From an uncultured Synechococcus sp. (GTDB lineage Bacteria > Cyanobacteriota > Cyanobacteriia > Phormidesmidales > Phormidesmidaceae): 52,207 bases of DNA. Shown in pieces: positions 17,780-25,360 of this stretch. The position numbers and the translations under genes are program-made. Numbering within the stretch: position 1 is the first letter of the stretch; the number at the start of each line of letters is the position of its first letter. The notes beneath the pieces were generated by a model. The model was not told the origin of the DNA. It saw nothing but the letters and a program-made list of their open reading frames with translations, and made no database searches. The stretch covers positions 1-52,207 of the forward strand of contig CALDSK010000076.1 in the NCBI GenBank assembly GCA_937911865.1, in the 5' to 3' direction.

Positions 17780-18323
17780 ATAATCATTACCAAGACAAAA
17801 TCAATATCTAGCTATCTCTAGCTGTGCACTCTAGCTGTGCAGCGATATTGACTGTCAGTAGCCGGTTGCTCCTAACGGAGCTTTTCAACACTGGACCCTT
17901 CAATAGTTCCAGTACCTGTCGGCTACCTGCTGTGTACGCTTTGACCGAATCAATAACTCATCTGGCTCCTAGTGAGTAGGGGCGCTATTGATTCTTTCTT
18001 CTATGTACGTTATTCAAAACACGTAAACCCTTGATGAGTCTTTACAAATTGCTTCAGCAACTTTTCTAAAGCAGAAAAGCGGAGTTTACGTGTCCCTTCT
18101 TCATAATTAACAAAGATTGTATAAATAATACAAGGATATTTGCGTATATTTCGATACCCTGCCTGTATTTTTGCTTCATAATTAAGTGATGCAACGGAAA
18201 ATAGCTCGCTTTTGCAACGAATATCGATCTCTTAGTTAAAAGTCCTGTAAAGTGTCCGGGTCGATGATGCGGTACGTGACAGTATTGCTGTCTGGCACAG
18301 TGGATTTTCCCGTCTGTTCCCAT
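17780..18323. other. 544-base intergenic region with two hairpins
   Basis: No supported gene; the open frame at 18066-18323 on the minus strand has no family features. A compact hairpin GCTCC-TAAC-GGAGC (17868-17881) is followed by TTTT. A larger one has 9-bp perfect arms GAATCAATA (17947-17955) and TATTGATTC (17986-17994) plus an inner ACTCA/TGAGT stem, followed by TTTCTTCT. Both have terminator-like plus-strand tails although no plus-strand gene lies upstream nearer than accC, so a small plus-strand RNA is possible. Confidence 0.45.
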
Positions 18324-18800
18324 TTACTTCTGAAGCAGCACCACCGCATAGGCCGCAATGCCTTCTTCTTGACCCAGCGGGCCTAGCTTTTCGTGAGTGG
18401 TGGCCTTGATACCGATTTGATCGGATTGAATACTGAGTGTGGTTGCTAAGCGATCGCGCATTGCGTGAATATGCGGCTTTAGTTTGGGTTGCTCAGCGAT
18501 GACGACGCTGTCAACATTGCTGATATGCCAGCCGCGATCGCTTAGCAGCTGATTGACCTGTGCTAGCAATCGCTGACTGTCGGCTCCGGCCCACTGCGGA
18601 TCGCTAGGTGGAAAGTAAAGCCCAATGTCTCCAAGGCTAAGGGCTCCGAGCATAGCGTCCATAATTGCGTGCGTTAGGGCATCGGCATCGCTATGGCCCA
18701 GTAGCCCTTTTGTATGGGGAATATCAACGCCACCTAGAATGAGCTTGCGGCCTGCCTGCAACCGGTGGATATCGTATCCGTTACCAATGCGAATATTCAT
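18324..18800 (-). CDS. ispF: 2-C-methyl-D-erythritol 2,4-cyclodiphosphate synthase
   Basis: Cyclises CDP-methylerythritol 2-phosphate in the MEP isoprenoid pathway, needed for carotenoids, the chlorophyll tail and quinones. 158 residues, the normal length. The metal-binding GYDIHRL (D9, H11), [18 protein letters not shown] and the C-terminal [20 protein letters not shown] are intact. It lies 83 bases after trmD on the same strand and may share its transcript. Confidence 0.97.
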   Translation of the reverse strand: MNIRIGNGYDIHRLQAGRKLILGGVDIPHTKGLLGHSDADALTHAIMDAMLGALSLGDIGLYFPPSDPQWAGADSQRLLAQVNQLLSDRGWHISNVDSVVIAEQPKLKPHIHAMRDRLATTLSIQSDQIGIKATTHEKLGPLGQEEGIAAYAVVLLQK

Positions 18801-18883
18801 CGAAGCGCTACCTTAAATCTCTTTTGCCTCTGCAACTGTACCGGTTAAGTTCTTTCAAAGCGCAGGCGTTACGGAATATGAAA

Positions 18884-19612
18884 CTAGTCCGTCTGCTTTT
18901 CTTGCCAGCGTGCAAATAGGTCAGGACGGCGCAGGCGGGTGCGCTCAATTTGCTGCTGCGATCGCCACTGAGCGATCGCACCGTGATTCCCAGACATTAA
19001 AACATCCGGGACTGCCCACTCTCGAAACTTTGCAGGCCGGGTGTACTGCGGGTAGTCGAGTAGGTCGCTCTCAAAGCTTTCGTATTTTAGCGAGTCTGTT
19101 TTACCCACCGTTCCCGGCAGCAGTCGCAAGACGCCATTGAGTAACGTCAGGGCCGGAATCTCACCGCAGGTCAGCACAAAATCGCCGAGAGAAACTTCTT
19201 TCGTGACCAGGTTTAGCACCCGTTCATCTACGCCTTCATAATGTCCACAGACGAGAACGAGCTGGTCGTAATCCGTCGCCAGTGATTTGAAGAGCGGCTG
19301 GTCCATAGTCTGGCCCTGAGGCGTCATCAAAATCACCTCACGCCGGGGCAGCTGTGGCAGGGACTCTATGGCCGCAAACAAAGGCTCTGGCTTCATCAGC
19401 ATGCCTACACCGCCGCCATAGGGGATGTCGTCGACCTTGTGATGCTTATCGGTTGTAAAGTCGCGAGGATTGGTGATGTGGACGGACGCAATGTCACGCT
19501 GAAGCGCCTTGCCAACTAATCCTGAGCTGAGTGGGGACTCAAAAAAGTCTGGAAAGAGGCTGACAATATCAAACCGCACAGAGGCAGACGGCGAGTTGGC
19601 AGAAGCGTTCAT
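18884..19612 (-). CDS. trmD: tRNA (guanine-N1-)-methyltransferase
   Basis: Methylates G37 of tRNAs to prevent frameshifting. The 242-residue SPOUT enzyme shows the knot motifs HHKVDDIPYGGGVGMLMKPE, LVLVCGHYEGVDERV and LGDFVLTCGEIPALTLLNGV. A short N-terminal extension (MNASANSPSASV) precedes the conserved RFDIVSLFPDFF. It lies between the TPR gene and ispF in a minus-strand series. Confidence 0.97.
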   Translation of the reverse strand: MNASANSPSASVRFDIVSLFPDFFESPLSSGLVGKALQRDIASVHITNPRDFTTDKHHKVDDIPYGGGVGMLMKPEPLFAAIESLPQLPRREVILMTPQGQTMDQPLFKSLATDYDQLVLVCGHYEGVDERVLNLVTKEVSLGDFVLTCGEIPALTLLNGVLRLLPGTVGKTDSLKYESFESDLLDYPQYTRPAKFREWAVPDVLMSGNHGAIAQWRSQQQIERTRLRRPDLFARWQEKQTD

Positions 19613-19677
19613 AGACGTCAGGCGTCGAACCTTTAAAAAGATGAATCAACCCTGACTATATAGCATCTGCCCTATTG

Positions 19678-20790
19678 CTAATCGTCTAGCTCAGAAGAGA
19701 GCCAGAGCAGGCGGTTGGTCAGTTCGGCCTGTACCTGTTTGCGATCTAGCAGTTGAGCGAGATCTAATGCAAGATTGAAGGCATTTTGGGCAGCGAGCAG
19801 ATCGCCTTGCTGCTGATGGATTTCGCCCAGGGTGCGCAGGGTGAGCAGGCGCTGCCAGTCGTCGCCTGTTTGCACGGTAAGGGCGATGCGTTCGTTGATG
19901 TAGTTGGAGAGTTCAGCGGGTTCGTTGCGATCGCGATAAATAGCAATTAGCCCATCTAGTGCACGCAGCTGCAAATACGGATCGCTTACCTCGCGCGCGA
20001 GCGACAGTGACAAGCGGTAAGCGCCAATCGCCTCTGTGATTTGTCCGCTGGCTAAATAGGCATCGCCTAAATTGCTATCCGTATTGGCCTGTCCAGCGTA
20101 GTCGCGAGCCCGCGCTCGGTAGCTCGCCGCGACTTCATAGTATTTACGAGCGTCGTTAATTTGGCCTTGCGCTGCCGCAATCAGGCCCAGATTGCTGAGC
20201 GACAGCCCAATGCCACTATCGCTTGCAATCTCTTCAGAGACCGTTAGCGCCGATTGAAAAGCTTCATGCGCGGCCTCTAAATCGCCTGACTGGAGCCGAA
20301 TCGTGCCCAGGTTGTTGAGGGCTAGAACCTGGTCGCTAAAGTTTTGGTTGCTGTGTGCGATCGCCAGCTGTTGACGCACCACCCGTTCTGCTGCATCGAA
20401 CTGACCTAAGGTGCTGTGTGCTTTAACCAGCTGCTCAAAGGCTTCACCCATCCCAACAAAGTCACCCAGATAGTGATAGGCGTTAGCTGCTTCTTGTAGC
20501 GCGGTAATGGCCGCTGTCATCTCCCCTAAAAGCAACTGCTCTTTACCCATACGTAAAAACTGGTCAGCAACGTCTCGCTGCTGTCTCCTGGATTCTTGAG
20601 GTGGGGTGTGTAGCTGCTCGGTTAGGCTGCGGACTGCGAGTGCAGGAGACGCTGTAATCGTGCCAGAAAAGAGGAGGGCGAGCACTGGCAATGTAACGAT
20701 TGGTCGTGAGCGTCGCTTCCAGAGCCGCAGCACCACAGACTGTCGTTTTAACTGTGGTTGCATTTGACGAACCGTATCCCAAGAGCCCAT
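19678..20790 (-). CDS. Secreted or membrane-anchored TPR protein
   Basis: About 370 residues. A hydrophobic N-terminal stretch (PIVTLPVLALLFSGTITASP) after basic residues looks like a signal peptide, with ALA-V as a possible cleavage site. From ~80 on there are tandem tetratricopeptide units (for example ALNNLGTIRLQSGDLEAAHE, SNLGLIAAAQGQINDARKYY, SNLGDAYLASGQITEAIGAY), a scaffold for protein contacts. ATG 20790 is preferred because GAGGA lies nine bases before it; an in-frame start at 20814 lacks one. The partner is unknown. Confidence 0.85.
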   Translation of the reverse strand: MGSWDTVRQMQPQLKRQSVVLRLWKRRSRPIVTLPVLALLFSGTITASPALAVRSLTEQLHTPPQESRRQQRDVADQFLRMGKEQLLLGEMTAAITALQEAANAYHYLGDFVGMGEAFEQLVKAHSTLGQFDAAERVVRQQLAIAHSNQNFSDQVLALNNLGTIRLQSGDLEAAHEAFQSALTVSEEIASDSGIGLSLSNLGLIAAAQGQINDARKYYEVAASYRARARDYAGQANTDSNLGDAYLASGQITEAIGAYRLSLSLAREVSDPYLQLRALDGLIAIYRDRNEPAELSNYINERIALTVQTGDDWQRLLTLRTLGEIHQQQGDLLAAQNAFNLALDLAQLLDRKQVQAELTNRLLWLSSELDD

Positions 20791-20962
20791 GAAATTTTCC
20801 TCGCGTCCTGCCACGCAGGCACGCCCCGTCAGCTAAAGACGGTCAGAACGATGATGGGCCTAAGATACCCAACTTAGTTGATGCGCAATCGAGCGCTAGG
20901 CCAAGGTTAAGGACATATAGCCGCTTTGATGACTCTCTCAAGTAAGCCAACTGATTCCACCG

Positions 20963-21727
20963 CTAGATTTGTAGATCGAGCTCATCAAACTCAATGGTCA
21001 TTAGTCCGGCTTCTTCGGGTGAGGGCACGACGACCGGCGAATGCTGAAGATAAACCGTGCGCATATCTTCGGGCATAGACCGTTCTAGTTCCTGGTAGGC
21101 CGTCTGGAGCTCGGCCTGTACGTCTTGAGGCGACATCTGTTCGCCTTCTGCCTGCAGGTAGGCTGAAATGCGGGTATCGCTCCACTCAAACGTTTGGGCC
21201 ATCAAGACAATCAGTCGATGCCGAGGGGGGAGTCTATCCAACGCGCGTTCGGTGTAGCACCACAGCGGCGGTGGTGCCGATTGAAGGACGTAGTGAATCG
21301 ACTCAACCTCGGGCATTTTGACCTGGTTGATGTAGGCTGCCGTGAGATTGATTAACCAGCCCTGTAATGAAAATTCTGCGGTATCTGTGGCCTTGGACTC
21401 ATTGTCAGCGGCGGCTGTTTGACTGATTGCTGTTTGACTGACTGCTGTTTGACTGACTTTAGGACTGAAGGTGCTTAAGTCAATTCCGTTCAGCTCGTTT
21501 AAGATGTGTCGCCAGGTCAGTGCAAATAAATAGTCAGCCTGCACCGGAGAACGAGCGGAGTGACGAATGAGCGAATACACAACGGGGCTGTAGCGACAAA
21601 AAAGCGCAGTGAAATACTTTCCTTCCATAGGCGATTGCTGCAAACTATCCACCAGCGCGTAGTCGCTCTGATGAATTAATGCCTTGATCAGGTCATGGTC
21701 ACATTCAGGAAAAGAAGGAATTTGCAC
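20963..21727 (-). CDS. Sigma-70-like (ECF-type) protein
   Basis: The 254-residue protein has a region-2-like helix bundle (YFTALFCRYSPVVYSLIRHS through LFALTWRHILNEL) and a region-4-like helix-turn-helix (ALDRLPPRHRLIVLMAQTFE onward), the layout of ECF sigma factors. The linker contains SQTA repeated three times, encoded by three 15-bp units at 21414-21458. The start appears to be GTG 21727; a TAA lies in frame 29 bases upstream. It may alternatively be a sigma-like protein without promoter recognition. A dyad CAACAA/TTGTTG at 21771-21785 lies just upstream. Confidence 0.6.
   Translation of the reverse strand: MQIPSFPECDHDLIKALIHQSDYALVDSLQQSPMEGKYFTALFCRYSPVVYSLIRHSARSPVQADYLFALTWRHILNELNGIDLSTFSPKVSQTAVSQTAISQTAAADNESKATDTAEFSLQGWLINLTAAYINQVKMPEVESIHYVLQSAPPPLWCYTERALDRLPPRHRLIVLMAQTFEWSDTRISAYLQAEGEQMSPQDVQAELQTAYQELERSMPEDMRTVYLQHSPVVVPSPEEAGLMTIEFDELDLQI
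21414..21458. repeat. In-frame 15-bp x 3 tandem repeat in sigma-like gene
   Basis: GCTGTTTGACTGACT-type units at 21414, 21429 and 21444 differ at one base. They encode the repeated SQTA(V/I) linker on the minus strand. Confidence 0.9.
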
Positions 21728-21770
21728 AGGGTTAAACCAGCGTTGAACCAGACGTTAACAAAAGAGGTTA

Positions 21771-21785
21771 CAACAATTTTTGTTG
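21771..21785. promoter_or_regulatory. Short palindrome in divergent promoter region
   Basis: CAACAA-TTT-TTGTTG, perfect 6-bp arms, in the 196-base gap between the sigma-like gene and the VOC-like gene. It could be an operator for either; the binding protein is unknown. Confidence 0.3.
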
Positions 21786-21923
21786 ATAACGGTCTACATC
21801 GTTCCCAGAAACTCGCAGAAAGTCTCCGTAAAGTCAACAGAGTCAGTTGATAAACTATAGCTATAGCCGCTTTTAATACGATAGAAACGCGATAGATTAG
21901 TTCATTATTTCCCAGAGGTTACT

Positions 21924-22511
21924 TTGCCACTTAGTCCCCTATCTATCACATTGATTGGCAGCGTCTTTCAGGGCCTGCCGCTCGATAGCCTGGTCTCGAC
22001 GCAAGGCATTATGGTCATGCTGTTGGTGGCCTATGCCGGGGCGATGTGGGCTTTTTTGAGCAGTGCGCCCAAGGTGCACACCATGATGGTTTCTGATATA
22101 GACACAGCTCGCCGGTTTTATGAAGGCGTGCTTAGTCTGTCTGCTGCGGACGTTCCTTTGCACTACTACTACAACTACGAGCAAACCCTAGGAACAGGGG
22201 GAATGGATCCGATGTTTGGTGCCGGGCTCGGCGGAACCGGGATGAGCCGTCCGGGGGGTGACTATAGCAGTCCAGACGGTCTGTGGTATCAGCTGAAAAA
22301 AAATACTCAGCTGCATGTGATTGGTGGGGCAAGCCTGGGCAATAAAAACCGGCAAAGGCATGTGTGCTTTGACCATGACTGCCTGGAATATTTATTTATG
22401 CAGGTGCAAACCAGAGGGATTCGGCACAAGCTGAGACGCGATCGCCCGCTCAATTTTTTGGTCAAAGACTTTGACGGTGAAGTGATTGAAATGGCCGAGG
22501 TGGAAGGCTAG
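21924..22511 (+). CDS. VOC (glyoxalase/dioxygenase)-fold-like membrane-anchored protein
   Basis: 195 residues. An N-terminal hydrophobic segment (GIMVMLLVAYAGAMWAFLSS) may anchor it. From ~52 a VOC-like unit begins (HTMMVSDIDTARRFYEGVLS) and ends with VQTRGIRHKLRRDRPLNFLV and FDGEVIEMAEVEG; between them is a Gly-rich insertion. TTG 21924 is the likely start, with AGAGG five bases before it; the next Met (residue 30) would cut the hydrophobic segment. Metal ligands cannot be assigned with certainty. Confidence 0.6.
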   Translation: MPLSPLSITLIGSVFQGLPLDSLVSTQGIMVMLLVAYAGAMWAFLSSAPKVHTMMVSDIDTARRFYEGVLSLSAADVPLHYYYNYEQTLGTGGMDPMFGAGLGGTGMSRPGGDYSSPDGLWYQLKKNTQLHVIGGASLGNKNRQRHVCFDHDCLEYLFMQVQTRGIRHKLRRDRPLNFLVKDFDGEVIEMAEVEG

Positions 22512-22698
22512 CTCAAGTTTTAGTTGAACAGCCCGGTTGAACAGAATTGATGTGAACAGAGTGAATGGGTTGAACAAAATCTATATCAACGCGCTGGAAA
22601 AGCTTTGGAAACCCAAGAATTTAGAAACGCTTAGTCTGTAATCAGATTCATCTGTAGAATCACTGGCACAATAGATAGGTGATTTAGCAGGTATAACC

Positions 22699-23565
22699 AT
22701 GTATGGCTTGATTGCTCCCTTGATTGGGAACTTCCAGTCACCCGGACCGGACATTGTCAGCATCGGACCGATTACCCTCAGGTGGTATGGCCTACTGATT
22801 GCTTCTGCCGTACTAATCGGCGTTACGCTATCGCAATACCTGGCGAAGAAGCGCGACGTCGATCCCGAAAAAATCGGCGACATGGTGATTTGGCTAGTGA
22901 TAGCTGCGATCCCCTGCGCTCGTCTGTACTACGTTTTATTTGAGTGGCAATCGTATGCCAGCCGTCCGGCCGACATATTTGCGATATGGCAAGGTGGCAT
23001 TGCGATTCATGGCGCAGTTTTAGGCGGTACGCTGGCCACCTACGTGTTTGCTAAGTTAAGCCGGCTTTCGTTCTGGCAGCTCGCAGACTTGATCTCGCCC
23101 TCGTTAATTTTGGGTCAGGCGATTGGCCGCTGGGGTAACTTTTTCAATTCAGAAGCGTTTGGCCGCCCGACCGATTTACCCTGGAAGCTCTACATTCCCC
23201 TCGCTAATCGCCCGGTCTCACTAAGAGATTTTGAGTACTTTCACCCTACGTTTTTGTACGAATCGCTCTGGAATTTGGGCGTGTTCGCGCTGTTGTTGGG
23301 CCTGTTCTTTTGGGGGCTAAAACGACCTGGCAAGTTAAGAGCCGGAACGCTGTTTCTGATATATCTGATTGCTTACAGCACTGGCAGACTGTGGATTGAA
23401 GGTCTACGCATTGATAGCTTGATGCTAGGGCCTCTGCGAATTGCCCAGGTAATTAGTCTGACTGGCATTGCGCTGGGCTGGCTAGGTTTGATTTGGACCT
23501 ATGGTCTGGGCAAGCGATTACCCGATACGGTAGCGCCTGAAAAGCGGATGCCAGAGCAGCTGTAA
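22699..23565 (+). CDS. lgt: Prolipoprotein diacylglyceryl transferase
   Basis: Transfers diacylglycerol from phosphatidylglycerol to the lipobox cysteine of lipoproteins at the plasma membrane. 288 residues, multi-spanning. The signature [18 protein letters not shown] is intact, as are [15 protein letters not shown] and the C-terminal [16 protein letters not shown] 22699. Confidence 0.97.
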   Translation: MYGLIAPLIGNFQSPGPDIVSIGPITLRWYGLLIASAVLIGVTLSQYLAKKRDVDPEKIGDMVIWLVIAAIPCARLYYVLFEWQSYASRPADIFAIWQGGIAIHGAVLGGTLATYVFAKLSRLSFWQLADLISPSLILGQAIGRWGNFFNSEAFGRPTDLPWKLYIPLANRPVSLRDFEYFHPTFLYESLWNLGVFALLLGLFFWGLKRPGKLRAGTLFLIYLIAYSTGRLWIEGLRIDSLMLGPLRIAQVISLTGIALGWLGLIWTYGLGKRLPDTVAPEKRMPEQL

Positions 23566-23583
23566 TAGGCGAGTCCACAAGAA

Positions 23584-23616
23584 AAGCCCCGAAGGCCAAA
23601 AAGACCTTCGGGGCTT
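23584..23616. terminator. Hairpin after lgt
   Basis: 12-bp perfect arms (AAGCCCCGAAGG at 23584, CCTTCGGGGCTT at 23605) with a 9-base loop, 18 bases after the lgt stop. The plus-strand tail lacks a T run; the minus-strand tail has TTTT. A stable lgt terminator or mRNA-end hairpin is likely. Confidence 0.75.
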
Positions 23617-23825
23617 GGAATCAGGGTGCATCTACATACCAAGATGCAGTATTTTTTAGCCCTATCCCAAGTTTGAGCCCGGCCTTTATTCACTCTTCAA
23701 AAAATTGACAGTGATAATAGTGAGTTTGTGAACATTGGAAATAGATATCAACTTTATTTAATTTGTTTTATGGCCGACTCACTAACCTTTAGTATTTTTT
23801 TAGACCCGACGCTACGCGTGTTTGC

Positions 23826-24707
23826 ATGAATTCTTCGAAAATTACGTCTGAAATATTACCAGCTGTTTATATCGTTGGTGCAGGCCCAGGAGATCCAGAA
23901 TTATTAACAGTAAAAGCGCAGAAACTTATTGAAAGAGCGGACGTTTTGGTCTACGCCAATTCGCTGGTACCCACACAAATACTGGCTGCCGTTCGGCCAA
24001 CGGCTGAGAAAATTGCGACGGCCAATATGACACTAGAAGACATCGTTCCGCTGATGATTCAGCGAGTACGTGCCGGTAAGTCGGTTGTCAGACTTCATTC
24101 TGGCGATCCGAGCCTGTATAGTGCGATTCATGAGCAGATGCTAAGGCTGAGTGAGGCAGATGTGCCGTTTGAGGTGATTCCAGGTATCAGCGCCTTTCAG
24201 GCAGCGGCAGCGAAGCTACAGGTGGAGCTGACGATTCCAGCACAGGTGCAAAGCATTATTTTGACTCGCATCAGTGGCCGAACTCAGGTTCCCAAAACTG
24301 AGGAACTCGCCGGGTTGGCCGCGCACCAGGCAAGTCTGTGTCTCTACTTGAGCGCGCGCCATGTAGCGGACGCTCAAACTCAGCTACTAGAGCACTATGC
24401 GTCGGATACACCGGTTGCGATTTGCTTTCGAGTTGGCTGGCCGGATGAACACATTCAGGTTGTTCCCCTCTCGGAGATGGCGCAGGTGAGTGAGGCGGAT
24501 AATTTGGTGCGCACAACGCTATACATTATTTCCCCGGCGCTGGCTCGATTCGCGTCGATGGAAGCGTCGCGATCGCGGCTTTACAACCCTACGCACACTC
24601 ATCTTTTTCGACCCAAACAAAGCGTGAATCAGTCAGCTGAAGATCGCAACGCTAAAGACCGCAACGCCGAAGATCTCAACAAAGAGCAGGAGAGCGCTAA
24701 GAAATGA
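23826..24707 (+). CDS. cobM: Precorrin-4 C11-methyltransferase
   Basis: SAM-dependent corrin-ring methylase (CobM/CbiF) of cobalamin synthesis. It has the SAM-site GAGPGDPELLTVKAQKLI, the YANSLV segment, VRLHSGDPSLYSAIHEQM and EVIPGISAFQAAAA. The 293 residues include a charged C-terminal tail with tandem NAEDRN-type repeats encoded by 15-bp units (24639-24680). The stop overlaps the next gene's ATG. No cobalamin riboswitch was seen upstream. Confidence 0.93.
   Translation: MNSSKITSEILPAVYIVGAGPGDPELLTVKAQKLIERADVLVYANSLVPTQILAAVRPTAEKIATANMTLEDIVPLMIQRVRAGKSVVRLHSGDPSLYSAIHEQMLRLSEADVPFEVIPGISAFQAAAAKLQVELTIPAQVQSIILTRISGRTQVPKTEELAGLAAHQASLCLYLSARHVADAQTQLLEHYASDTPVAICFRVGWPDEHIQVVPLSEMAQVSEADNLVRTTLYIISPALARFASMEASRSRLYNPTHTHLFRPKQSVNQSAEDRNAKDRNAEDLNKEQESAKK
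24639..24680 (+). repeat. In-frame 15-bp tandem repeat at cobM 3' end
   Basis: GAAGATCGCAACGCT (24639), AAAGACCGCAACGCC (24654) and a partial copy at 24669. It lies within the last 70 bases of the gene. Confidence 0.85.
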
Positions 24708-25216
24708 ACTATTTAGTCGCTGTGTTGAGCGATCGCATCAAGGCCGAAGAAGTCTACACCGCGCTCGAAAGCGCCAAGATTAGTATGGACAAGGTAGACA
24801 TTCTGGGCCCAGGCTTCAAATCAGCCGATGAGTACGGTTTGATCGATCCTAAAGACGAAGCCTGGAAACAAATTAAGCGCATGGCCGTCTGGATCATTCC
24901 ATTCGGCTTTGTCGGAGGCTTTACATTTAATGCAATCACCGGGCTCAATACTTTCCCCTGGGCTGGAACGCTGGGCAACCAAATTATTGGCGGCTTCCTG
25001 GGTTCTATCGGCGGGGCTATGGGCAGCTTCTTTATCGGTGGTGGCGTTGGAGCTAGCGTGGGGAGCGGCGATGCCCTCTCTTATCGCAACCGTATCAGTG
25101 CAGGCAACTATCTAATTGTGGTTAAGGGCTCAGACGGACTGATTGCTCAGTCGAGTCGGATCATTCGCTCTTTTCGTCCGGATAGCCTGCAGGGCTATAC
25201 AGAGCCTGGGGTTTAG
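24704..25216 (+). CDS. Conserved-looking membrane protein, function unknown
   Basis: 170 residues. A soluble N-terminal part (MNYLVAVLSDRIKAEEVYTA) is followed by hydrophobic Gly-rich segments (VWIIPFGFVGGFTFNAITGL and GGFLGSIGGAMGSFFIGGG) and a beta-rich end (AGNYLIVVKGSDGLIAQSSR). The Gly spacing resembles a glycine zipper, as in stress-linked membrane proteins. ATG 24704 overlaps the cobM stop by four bases, so translation is coupled, but no corrin role is evident. Confidence 0.65.
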   Translation: MNYLVAVLSDRIKAEEVYTALESAKISMDKVDILGPGFKSADEYGLIDPKDEAWKQIKRMAVWIIPFGFVGGFTFNAITGLNTFPWAGTLGNQIIGGFLGSIGGAMGSFFIGGGVGASVGSGDALSYRNRISAGNYLIVVKGSDGLIAQSSRIIRSFRPDSLQGYTEPGV

Positions 25217-25244
25217 GGGTATGATGTGGAGTAAACTCATAACG

Positions 25245-25289
25245 ACTATGAGTATGGCGAGCTGTACGGCGAACTATGCGTATGGCGAG
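25245..25289. repeat. 17-bp direct repeat, period 28
   Basis: ACTATGAGTATGGCGAG at 25245-25261 and ACTATGCGTATGGCGAG at 25273-25289, 16 of 17 identical, in the 3' flank of the gene ending at 25216. Confidence 0.85.
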
Positions 25290-25360
25290 GCGTGCAGCCG
25301 TCCGGTCAAGTCCGTTGCTCAAGCCATCTAGCGTCATCCACCCATCCCACCGATTGATAT

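Noticed and set aside
18066..18323. 85-residue minus-strand open frame adjacent to ispF
   Set aside because: No family features, no ribosome site and it ends directly at the ispF-side boundary; treated as intergenic.
23617..23825. Possible cobalamin riboswitch before cobM
   Set aside because: The gap is AT-rich and lacks the conserved B12-box and helical layout.
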